Assembly (NCBI GenBank): GCA_017441045.1
Contig: JAFSAK010000042.1
Span: 1-19,791 of the forward strand
DNA from: Clostridia bacterium
Lineage (GTDB): Bacteria > Bacillota_A > Clostridia > Oscillospirales > Acutalibacteraceae
Direction of reading: 5' to 3'
DNA length: 19,791 nucleotides
This document shows, piece after piece, positions 1 to 6,600 of the stretch. The translations under genes and the position numbers were made by a program. Position 1 is the stretch's first letter, and every line of letters starts with the position of its first letter. Under the pieces are notes generated by a model. The model was not told the DNA's origin. It did not search any database and saw only the letters and a list, made by a program, of their open reading frames with translations.

Positions 1-134
1 GAAGCCAACCTCAAGATTAGATTTCCCATAGCATAAGCGAGTAAGGTCCCCGGTAGACTACCGGGTTGATAGGCAACAGGTGTAAGCGTAGTGATACGTG
101 TGCTAGGTTGTACTAATAGACCGAGGGCTTGACC
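1..134 (+). rRNA. 23S ribosomal RNA, 3' end (partial)
   Basis: The window opens inside a large-subunit rRNA gene. The stretch ending in GTACTAATAGACCGAGGGCT and then TGACC is the conserved 3' terminus of bacterial 23S rRNA (compare the Bacillus end, which reads ACTAATCGATCGAGGACTTAACC). The 5' part of the gene lies outside the window. The exact mature 3' end (about 133-135) is set by analogy. The gene points the same way as the surface-protein operons downstream. Confidence 0.95.
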
Positions 135-200
135 TATTTTTTCGTATCCTCACTTCATTACTTGTTCAGTTTTCAAGGTGTGAGCAATAATAAATAACTA
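135..200 (+). other. post-23S spacer, no 5S rRNA gene
   Basis: These 66 bases join the 23S end to the terminator. They include TTGTTCAGTTTTCAAGGTG (about 163-181), a motif often seen flanking rRNA genes in Firmicutes and probably part of the precursor processing or antitermination region. There is no room for a 5S rRNA (about 117 nt) and none of its conserved sequence is seen here. In this operon the 5S must be elsewhere, for example upstream of the 16S, or missing. Confidence 0.6.
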
Positions 201-236
201 AACCCGATTAGGATTAACCTAATCGGGTTGTTTTTT
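201..236 (+). terminator. rho-independent terminator of the rRNA operon
   Basis: A perfect 12-bp stem, AACCCGATTAGG (201-212) pairing with CCTAATCGGGTT (218-229), with a 5-nt loop, is followed by GTTTTTT (230-236). This is a classic intrinsic terminator and ends rRNA transcription directly after the 23S gene. Confidence 0.9.
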
Positions 237-253
237 GCGTGAAATTCTTATTT

Positions 254-333
254 TGTAGGGAGATGTCACGAAGTGACAGAGGGTACGGGCTCCTGTCAGG
301 AGCTGGCAAAACCGTAGGTTTTGACTGAGGGAT
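254..333. repeat. triple-hairpin dispersed repeat element
   Basis: Three short stem-loops stand side by side: TGTCAC-gaa-GTGACA (264-278), GCTCCTG-t-CAGGAGC (289-303) and AAAACC-gta-GGTTTT (308-322). They are framed by TAGGGAGAT on the left and ACTGAGGGAT on the right. No ORF covers them. The design looks like the small non-coding palindromic repeats scattered through intergenic regions of gut clostridia; that family link is from general knowledge, not a search. Positions 387-433 (containing CCCCGCCTTAATCAAGGAGG) may be a further decayed module of the same kind. Confidence 0.5.
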
Positions 334-473
334 ACTATATCGTTCAAACGTCAAATCTATAGATAAGACATAAAATCTTTATAACATCCTCACATCAACT
401 TCGTTGGTCCCCCGCCTTAATCAAGGAGGGCTTAAATTACGGAACGCCAATAAAGATTTTACAAAAATAAACG

Positions 474-552
474 GGTTGTCGGGGACGCCAACCCCTACGA
501 AATTTCAACATAGATTTATGAAATAAAAAAATGGGCGCACACAGGCGCGCCC
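474..552. repeat. dispersed repeat copy A
   Basis: About 79 bases beginning GGTTGTCGGGGACGCC and ending in a GGGCGCAC...GGCGC hairpin recur, with only a few differences, at 1059-1135. A shorter piece of the same repeat (493-517 here) recurs at 1139-1163 with two mismatches. The copies lie on either side of the XRE regulator and its divergent small ORF. The right-hand hairpin of this copy also serves as the probable terminator of the XRE gene on the minus strand. Confidence 0.75.
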
Positions 553-554
553 AT
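521..554 (-). terminator. rho-independent terminator of the XRE regulator gene
   Basis: On the minus strand ATGGGCGC (554-547) pairs with GCGCCCAT (538-531) and is followed by a T-run (531-525, then ATTT). It sits about 33 bp past the stop codon of the XRE gene at 587. The hairpin belongs to a dispersed repeat, so a mobile or repeated sequence seems to have been put to use as a terminator. Confidence 0.7.
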
Positions 555-586
555 AGAAAATTCCAATTTTGATTACGAAAAACATT

Positions 587-838
587 TCAAAAATTGTCAG
601 GTGATAACAATTCATCAAATGATTTATTAAATACCTTTGCGAATGCGATTATTTCTATATCGGTTACAAACCGCTTGCCGCATTCAATTCTTTGTATAGC
701 GTTTTTATCGATATCAATCCCAACAAGTTGCATCCTATCTGCAAGTTCTCGCTGCGAAATTCTTAAATCCGTTCTGAAAATAGCAATATTCTTGCCGCAA
801 ACATTGTTTAAACCCTCTGCTGTTTTATTTATAAACAT
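587..838 (-). CDS. small XRE-family helix-turn-helix regulator
   Basis: This encodes an 83-aa protein that is essentially one Cro/C1-type helix-turn-helix DNA-binding domain (residues about 16-78). ISQRELADRM is helix 2, the region around DKNAIQRIECGKRF is the recognition helix and following turn, and the helical end is IIAFAKVFNKSFDELL. It has no second ligand or protease domain, so it probably acts as a simple dimeric repressor. The start at 838 is chosen because AAGGAG lies 7 bases upstream; an in-frame start at 877 would place codons inside the operator. It is divergent from the tiny ORF at 943, and two matching palindromes in the gap suggest it regulates itself and that ORF. XRE family is sure; targets and signal are unknown. 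Confidence 0.88.
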   Translation of the reverse strand: MFINKTAEGLNNVCGKNIAIFRTDLRISQRELADRMQLVGIDIDKNAIQRIECGKRFVTDIEIIAFAKVFNKSFDELLSPDNF

Positions 839-854
839 AATTTTTCTCCTTTTT

Positions 855-873
855 TGACATTTAGTGCTTGTCA
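855..873. promoter_or_regulatory. operator 1 of the divergent XRE/small-ORF region
   Basis: TGACATTTAGTGCTTGTCA is a 19-bp interrupted palindrome whose left 11 bases equal those of operator 2 (908-926). It overlaps the -35 hexamer of the plus-strand promoter and lies in the 5' leader of the XRE gene. Bound repressor would block the small ORF's promoter. Assignment to the XRE protein is inference from position. Confidence 0.6.
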
Positions 874-896
874 ACAAGAAAATTATATGCTATAAT
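868..896 (+). promoter_or_regulatory. sigma-A promoter for the small ORF at 943
   Basis: TTGTCA (868-873), a 17-bp spacer and TATAAT (891-896), with an extended -10 TG at 888-889, make a near-consensus promoter. The start of transcription would fall near 903, giving a leader of about 40 nt that contains operator 2. Confidence 0.75.
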
Positions 897-921
897 AGCT
901 ACAAATATGACATTTAGTAAA
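892..921 (-). promoter_or_regulatory. probable promoter of the XRE regulator
   Basis: On the minus strand TTTACT (921-916), an 18-bp spacer and TATTAT (897-892) form a moderate sigma-A promoter. Its -10 falls on the same bases as the -10 of the plus-strand promoter, so the two polymerases compete for one site. Its -35 lies inside operator 2. An alternative -10 (TATAAT at 887-882) lacks a good -35. Confidence 0.45.
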
Positions 922-926
922 TGTCA
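908..926. promoter_or_regulatory. operator 2 of the divergent XRE/small-ORF region
   Basis: TGACATTTAGTAAATGTCA is a perfect 19-bp palindrome around a single central base. Its centre is 53 bp from that of operator 1, close to five helical turns, so two dimers would lie on the same face of the DNA. It overlaps the -35 of the putative XRE promoter and the leader of the small ORF. Confidence 0.65.
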
Positions 927-942
927 AAAAAGAGGAAGAAAA

Positions 943-1098
943 ATGAAAAAATTGTTGGCAATGCTGTTGGCGGGTATGGTTGTTTTTTATTTATATATGC
1001 GTGTGTATATTGTAGGGACGGGCATCTTTGACCGTCCGTTTTTTAAACGAGAAAAACAGGTTGTCGGGGACGCCGATACCTACGAAATTTCAATTTAG
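943..1098 (+). CDS. tiny hydrophobic ORF fused to repeat sequence (possible remnant)
   Basis: A 51-aa ORF starts with MKKLLAMLLAGMVVFYLYMR, a signal-peptide or single membrane segment, after an AGAGGAAG ribosome binding site (930-937) and a strong, operator-controlled promoter. From about codon 25 the DNA is repeat sequence: a GGACGG/CCGTCC hairpin (1016-1037) with a T-run, and then repeat copy B (1059-1135), which supplies the last codons and the stop. So the current C-terminus probably does not descend from the original gene. It could be a truncated membrane protein gene once controlled by the XRE regulator, or a genuine small membrane peptide. No family is recognised. Confidence 0.4.
   Translation: MKKLLAMLLAGMVVFYLYMRVYIVGTGIFDRPFFKREKQVVGDADTYEISI
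1016..1044 (+). terminator. repeat-borne terminator-like hairpin
   Basis: GGACGG (1016-1021) pairs with CCGTCC (1032-1037) around a 10-nt loop, followed by GTTTTTT (1038-1044). The shape is that of an intrinsic terminator, but it lies inside the small ORF and would cut short its transcript. It seems to come from an inserted dispersed repeat rather than from the gene. Confidence 0.45.
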
Positions 1099-1135
1099 AT
1101 TTATGAAATAAAAAACGGGCGCACATACAGGCGCC
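1059..1135. repeat. dispersed repeat copy B
   Basis: This closely matches copy A (474-552): the same GGTTGTCGGGGACGCC start, TACGAAATTTCAA core, TTTATGAAATAAAAAA stretch and GGGCGCAC...GGCGCC end, in the same direction. The right hairpin is partly decayed. It forms the 3' end of the small ORF. Confidence 0.75.
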
Positions 1136-1138
1136 AAG

Positions 1139-1163
1139 CCCTACGAAATATCAACAAAGATTT
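1139..1163. repeat. partial third copy of the dispersed repeat
   Basis: Twenty-five bases starting CCCTACGAAAT match positions 493-517 of copy A with two mismatches. They sit directly after copy B, suggesting tandem or nested insertion. Confidence 0.55.
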
Positions 1164-1485
1164 TAAAAATAGATGTATTGGTTTTAGAAAAATGGTAACA
1201 TATTGGAAAAATATTATATATTTCAGAAAAGACCTTAAAAAAAGCAATAAACTCCCAAAGAAAAGGCATAGACATTTTGTAAATTTTCTGTTAATATATG
1301 TATAGAATATTGTACCATAGCTCTAATATATGAAATTTTCGTGGATGGCGCGATAAAAAGAGGGCGAAATCCCGACAAAAAGCGTCTAAAATCTATGATT
1401 CATAGGTTGACTGGAATAGGGGGTTAAAGGTAAAATATTTATGAGTAGACAATATATTTATATAGGTATTTGAAAGGAGAATTTT
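1164..1485 (+). promoter_or_regulatory. non-coding leader of surface operon 1
   Basis: No gene is seen in these 322 bases. A proximal sigma-A promoter is TTGACT (1407-1412), 18-bp spacer, TAAAAT (1431-1436). A weaker upstream candidate is TTGTAA (1277-1282), 18-bp spacer, TATAGA (1301-1306) with TG just before. Between them (1352-1420) is a compact structured segment: GGG-cGAAAt-CCC (1362-1373), GACAAAAAGC (1374-1383), GTCTAA (1384-1389) and a perfect CTATG-att-CATAG hairpin (1393-1405). It faintly recalls a c-di-GMP-I (GEMM) riboswitch but lacks the GCAAACC block. AAAGGAGA (1473-1480) is the ribosome binding site for the gene at 1486. Confidence 0.5.
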
Positions 1486-3606
1486 ATGAAAGCGAACTTT
1501 TCTAAAAAGGCGCTTATGAGCGTGGCCGCTCTCGCTATTTGTATATGCGTGGCCGTAGGTTCATTTGCGCTGCCTGCAGTAGGCGCTTCCGAGAGAACGG
1601 TTAAGGTTGATTTTGATACCGTTCTTAACGAGGATTACCTCGGTATCGGCGATAACTACTGGGTAGGACCTTATGATTACAAGAATACAGGTATGATGGA
1701 TGCTTATCAAACTGTTAACGATAAGCACAATAATATCCTCAAACCTGCATACGTAAGAATGATGTTCTTCCCCCATTGGCTTGTTGACCGCTCTCTCACC
1801 GAAGAGGAACAAGAAGCTCAATATATGGCAGGAAACTATTATTTTGATTCTGAAGAATTCAAGGCATTCGTAAGAAAGTCTAAGTCCATTTCCGATGGTG
1901 GCGGAGCCATCTGTCTTAATATGGGCGGCGGTCTTACCGACGACGTTTTAGAATGGTGGGGCATCAAACACGTAACCCGTCAGGCAGGCGGCAAATCTGC
2001 TCCTGATGACCTCGGACAGTTTGCTCATTTTACCACCGCTATTATTGAGCGTCTTATAAGCGAGGGTGTTAACGTTAAATACCTCTCCTTCTATAACGAA
2101 ATCAATAACGGTTGCTTCGAAGCATTCTTTGATAAGAGAATTTATTGGACCGAAATGATTAAGGAAATTCATATTGCCTTAACCAACGCCGGTCTTCGCG
2201 ATGATATTGAGATTTTCGCAACTGAACTTACGGGCTATTATGATAGCGATGAAAACGAGGTTATCGGTAACACTATGAAGATTGCTTATGAAAATCTTAT
2301 AGTCCCCGGTTATGCAGATTATCTTAACACTCATACATATCAGGGTACTCGCTCTGCTGCGCAGATGCTTAAGGACCTTACTACTAATATCACAAAGGTT
2401 AACGAGAAGTTCCCTAATACCCGTCTTTTCGCTAACGAGTTTGGTTCCTATACTCCCGGCGGCGCTTCAAACGCCAACTCTATGGAATTTAATATGAGCG
2501 ACCTTAGCATTATTATTAATCAGTCAAATCTTGGCTATGGCGGCTCTGCCGGTTGGTTCTATCTGGGCGATAGGATTCCCGAACCCGTAAGTATGGGTCA
2601 CGCCGACGTTTCCAGCGGTCTTTCCAGCCAGCCCTCTTACGGTCTTGCTATGGTAAGCGAAAACTATAACGCTCGCGGTCTTGCAATGCGTTATATTCCG
2701 CGAAACAGCAAGGTAGTTAAATCAACCCCAGATAGCGATGATATCAATAGCGCTGTTTATGTTAAGGGCAATGATACCACCGTTCTTTTGGAAATCGCTC
2801 CTTCCGATAATACTCGTACCCTTAAGGTAGATTTGGGCACCGCTTATGCAGGTAAGCAGTTTGGCGTTCATTTCGATTCAATGGGCAACGATACAAACCG
2901 CGACGGTCACGACGATGCAATAACGCCCGCCGATTCAACCCTTCTTGCTACAAGAAGCGAAACCTTAACCGTTGACCAGAATGGCCATCTTACTTGGACG
3001 GTTCCTTCTGATGAGCATGCGCTCAATGTTGTTATGACAACTCTTGCTGAACAGGTTCAGGTTGAGTTTGATATGGAAGAGGTTTCTGTAGCGGCAGGCG
3101 GCAGCGTAGATATTTCCGTTAAGGATATTTACGGTGTTGACTCTAATGCTGTTGATTTCGAAATTTATGATTTCAGCGCAGTAGGCGAAGCTGACGATTA
3201 TAAGCTTGCTACCGATTTTACAAACGTTGGTACCCTTTCAAATATTACAGATACTTCCGTTACCTTTAATGCAAACGCCGACCTTAAAAAAGGCGATGTT
3301 ATCGCAATTAAAGCAACTCCCAAGGCCGCTATGACAGATGATGTTAAGGGCTACGGAATTGTTATCGTTCGTGTAGGCGAATACGTAACATATTATAAGA
3401 CCGACTGCATTACCAAGGGCGCAGATAAAATCCCTGTTAAGTATGAAATCGGCGAGGTTACCGACCTTAAGGCATATACAGTTGATGGTTTCACCTTTGG
3501 CGGCTGGTACTTAACCCCTGATTATTCAGGCGACCCCGTTACCAAGACCGATGCTTCTTGGAACAACACTACCGTTCTTTACGGTAAATACACAGAAAAA
3601 CAGTAA
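1486..3606 (+). CDS. exported clan GH-A-like glycoside hydrolase with C-terminal Ig-like and InlB-type B-repeat domains
   Basis: This 706-aa protein has a signal peptide (residues 1-34, cleavage likely after AVGA). A (beta/alpha)8 catalytic domain follows at about 38-400. Clan GH-A landmarks are in the expected order: Arg91 (YVRMMFF, strand 2), Asn204-Glu205 (SFYNEIN, acid/base after strand 4), His283/Tyr285 (NTHTYQG, strand 6), Glu318 (LFANEFGSY, nucleophile after strand 7) and Trp357 (strand 8). Then come a beta domain typical of such enzymes (about 420-520), an Ig-like domain (about 523-630) and a Listeria-Bacteroides/InlB B-repeat (about 632-704, with FGGWYLTPDY and LYGKYT). It is expected to act outside the cell as a retaining glycosidase; substrate and GH family are not recognised. 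It is the first gene of operon 1, 14 bp before the scaffold gene, and has a paralogue at 10227. Confidence 0.8.
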   Translation: MKANFSKKALMSVAALAICICVAVGSFALPAVGASERTVKVDFDTVLNEDYLGIGDNYWVGPYDYKNTGMMDAYQTVNDKHNNILKPAYVRMMFFPHWLVDRSLTEEEQEAQYMAGNYYFDSEEFKAFVRKSKSISDGGGAICLNMGGGLTDDVLEWWGIKHVTRQAGGKSAPDDLGQFAHFTTAIIERLISEGVNVKYLSFYNEINNGCFEAFFDKRIYWTEMIKEIHIALTNAGLRDDIEIFATELTGYYDSDENEVIGNTMKIAYENLIVPGYADYLNTHTYQGTRSAAQMLKDLTTNITKVNEKFPNTRLFANEFGSYTPGGASNANSMEFNMSDLSIIINQSNLGYGGSAGWFYLGDRIPEPVSMGHADVSSGLSSQPSYGLAMVSENYNARGLAMRYIPRNSKVVKSTPDSDDINSAVYVKGNDTTVLLEIAPSDNTRTLKVDLGTAYAGKQFGVHFDSMGNDTNRDGHDDAITPADSTLLATRSETLTVDQNGHLTWTVPSDEHALNVVMTTLAEQVQVEFDMEEVSVAAGGSVDISVKDIYGVDSNAVDFEIYDFSAVGEADDYKLATDFTNVGTLSNITDTSVTFNANADLKKGDVIAIKATPKAAMTDDVKGYGIVIVRVGEYVTYYKTDCITKGADKIPVKYEIGEVTDLKAYTVDGFTFGGWYLTPDYSGDPVTKTDASWNNTTVLYGKYTEKQ
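3379..3597 (+). other. InlB-type B-repeat domain (Flg_new-like) at the C-terminus of the hydrolase
   Basis: Residues about 632-704 of the 1486-3606 protein show the hallmarks of the Listeria-Bacteroides repeat: a YKTD-type start, then GFTFGGWYLTPDYSGDP and a closing LYGKYTEK. Such ~70-residue modules are common at the ends of cell-surface proteins. The paralogous hydrolase at 10227 lacks this domain and ends just after its Ig-like domain. Confidence 0.7.
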
Positions 3607-3620
3607 AGGAGTAAAAAGAT

Positions 3621-6600
3621 ATGAAAAAGTTTATTAAAAATCATCTTGCAGTAATTCTCTCCTTTGCTATTGTTTTAACAACAATACTCCCCGTTTTAAG
3701 CGGCGTATTTGCAAGGGCGGAATCTGCCGAAGTTCTTGCCGCGGTTGAAACCCTTAAGCAAGAGTGGGTAAAACTTGGTAAGATTACAAATAGTAATCTC
3801 ACAGTAGGTAGATTTTGGATTAACGGCGCAAATCAGGGCTATAAAGGCCAGTCACCTACAAGCTATACAGGAACAATCCCCGAAAATGTAAGCTTAGGGA
3901 CAAATTATTATGAAGTTCCGCTTACTAATGCGGCTATAAATATTTCCGGACGCAGTCAGCAATTGTTCCTTGAAGCAAATTCTACTAATAAAGTTAAAGA
4001 CATAGAAGATATGTTCTTTTGGGTTAAACCCACCTTTGCAGGAACAGAGAATATCAAATTTAATGTTTCTGTAACATTCAGCGCTCAAAACACCTATGAT
4101 ACCCCTGTTGACATTCCCGCAACCAAAGACGGTCAGTGGATCAAGGTATCTCTTAACGAGCTTGCAGGCGGCAACTGGAAAGCAAACTTCACCGCCAAGG
4201 CAAATGACCCCGTTCCAAGAATAGAACTTACCTTCACCGGTAATAACGGCGATAAGCTTTTAGTAGGTGCGGCTCATGAGGTTACGGCAAGAACATTGCC
4301 CGACGGCAGTGAAAACTGGTCTGCTGAAGAGTGGCTCCAGAATGCTAAAGCAGTCACCGGCATTGCTAATGATGACACTGCGTGGAGAGCTGCAATTATT
4401 GCTCTTGAAGCAGCCCTTGCAAGCCAGTCTCCTCAAGAGTTAGCTCTTAGTGAGTTAAAGTCGGCTTGGAAAAACCTTGGCAGCGGTGTAAATAGTACTT
4501 TGGTTGTTAATCGTCTTTTCTTGAACGCTGTAAATCAAGGCGGTGTAGCTAAAAACTCTGCCAACTATCCCGAGGCACTTCCTGCAGGTGTAAATCTCGG
4601 CGCAACTTATACCGAACTTGCTATTACGGATGCAGCTATTAACGTTTCAGGCAGAAGTCAGCAGTTGTTCCTCGAAGGCAACTCCACCAATACGGTTGGC
4701 GCGATGGAAGACATAGTGTTCTGGGTTAAGCCCACATTTGCGGGCACCGGAAATATTTCGTTTAATGTTACTGTAACATTTACCGCGCAGAATACATATT
4801 CTAACCCCGTAATTATACCTGCTTCTCAAAACGGACAATGGATAGAAGTTTCTCTTGATAACCTTGCAGGTGGAAATTGGAAAGCAAACTTTGGTAATGA
4901 TTCTGCGAAACCCATGCGTCTGGAAATTACCTATACGGGTAACAACGGCGATAAGTTAATCGTAGGCAGCGCCATTGAAGTTCTTTCCGAAACCACCGCT
5001 CTTCCCGCAGAAAGCAGTTCTTGGGATTACGCTACTTGGGCAACCGAGGCGCGCGCTTTGGACCTTACGGGAAAAGTTAACACTATGGCATTTATTGCCG
5101 CTATTGCAAACCTCGAAAGCACACTTGGTGAAGAGGTTGATAAAGCAATCGCAATAAAAGAACTGAAAGATGCCTGGAAAAAACTTGGCAGCGAGGTTAA
5201 CGGCCTTGGCGTTGGAAGATATTTTGGCTCCGCAGGCACTAACACAGGATATATAAATAAGACCCCCAATACATATACAGAGGAACTTCCCGCAGGTGTT
5301 AACCTCGGAAAATTCTGGGGCGAAGCTACCCTTGCAGGCGCAGGCGATATGTCCACCAATAAGCAACTTGTATTATTTGAACTTGATGGCTCTACAAATA
5401 CAATCGGCGATATTGAGGATGTTCGCTTCTGGGTTAAACCCACCTTTGCAGGCACCTCTGATATGACTATCAAAGCATCTGTTAATACTCCTAACCGCAA
5501 TATTCTTGCAGGCGAATTTGCTATTCCCGCTTCTAAGAGCGGCCAGTGGGTACAGGTTTCCTTTGATACCATTGCAGGCGGCGACTGGAAATCAAGTTTA
5601 AGTTCTGCTCTTGCTATTAAGCCCAGCCGTTATGACGTTGTTTTCTCAGGAAACAACGGTGATACCATCGTTGTGGGCTCTGCTCTCGAGGTTATAGCCG
5701 AAAGAGCGCTCCCCGCAGGAAGCGATGCTTGGACCGCTGAAGATTGGATAATGGCGGCTGCCGAACTCGATTTATCGGGTGCGCTTAATGTTGATGCCTT
5801 TAACGCAGCAGTAGAGAATCTTGCTCAATATGTTAACGGCTCCGTTGAAGAACTCAAGGCCATCGGCAAATTTAAGACCGCTTGGGAAAACTTGGGCACT
5901 GCTCAAATCAGCACCCTTGTTCCAAACAGATATTGGATGGAAGATAATAGCACGGTGGTTCAAAAGAGCGCCGCTTCTTATAAAGAAGACCTTCCTGATG
6001 GCGTTACACTTGGTAACCTATACGGTGAAATATCCCTTGAAGGCGCCGGAAGTATCATAAGCCCCCGTCATCAGCAATTATTCCTTGAAGGAAATAGCAC
6101 CAATACTGTTGGCGATATGAATGATATAGTATTCTGGCTCAAACCTACCTTTGCAGGTAGCTCTAACATTACCTTTAATGTTACTGTAACATTCAGCGCG
6201 CAGAATACATACGGCGTACCTGTTACTATCACTCCCGATAAGAATAATGAGTGGATCGAAATTTCCCTTAATGAAGTTGCGGGCGGCAACTGGAAGGCAA
6301 ACTTTAATAACGCAACAGCAAAACCGCAGCGTATTGAACTTACCTTCACCGGTAATAACGGTGATAAGGTTATCGTTGGCAGCGCTATTGAAGTAACGGG
6401 CAAAAAAGCCCTTCCCGCAGGCACTGATGGTTGGAATGCAGATAAGTGGATAGAAGCCGCTGAGGCGCTCGACCTTAAGGGCAGTGTTAACATTGCTGAG
6501 TTTAAGGCGGCTATAGATGAGCTTTATACCTTCGCATCCCTTTCCAAAGAGGAAAAGGTTGCTATCAAGAATCTTAAATCCGCTTGGGCAAAGATGGGTA

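Noticed and set aside
135..240. tRNA or 5S genes after the 23S rRNA
   Set aside because: No cloverleaf, no T-loop GTTCGA-type motif in place and no 5S sequence; the terminator comes almost at once.
594..857. An 87-codon plus-strand ORF opposite the XRE gene
   Set aside because: It is the antisense shadow of a clear XRE-family gene, without its own ribosome binding site or recognisable domain.
839..877. Upstream start for the XRE protein at 877
   Set aside because: It would place codons over the ribosome binding site and operator 1; the start at 838 has a well-spaced AAGGAG.
240..1163. Possible CRISPR array in the repeat-rich region
   Set aside because: The repeats are few, of different kinds and unevenly spaced, with no regular spacers and no cas genes in the window.
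4765..6192. Perfect palindrome ATGTTACTGTAACAT at 4765-4779 and 6178-6192
   Set aside because: Both copies encode the same conserved strand (NVTVTF) in repeat units 2 and 4, so the palindrome follows from coding repeats and is not likely a regulatory site.
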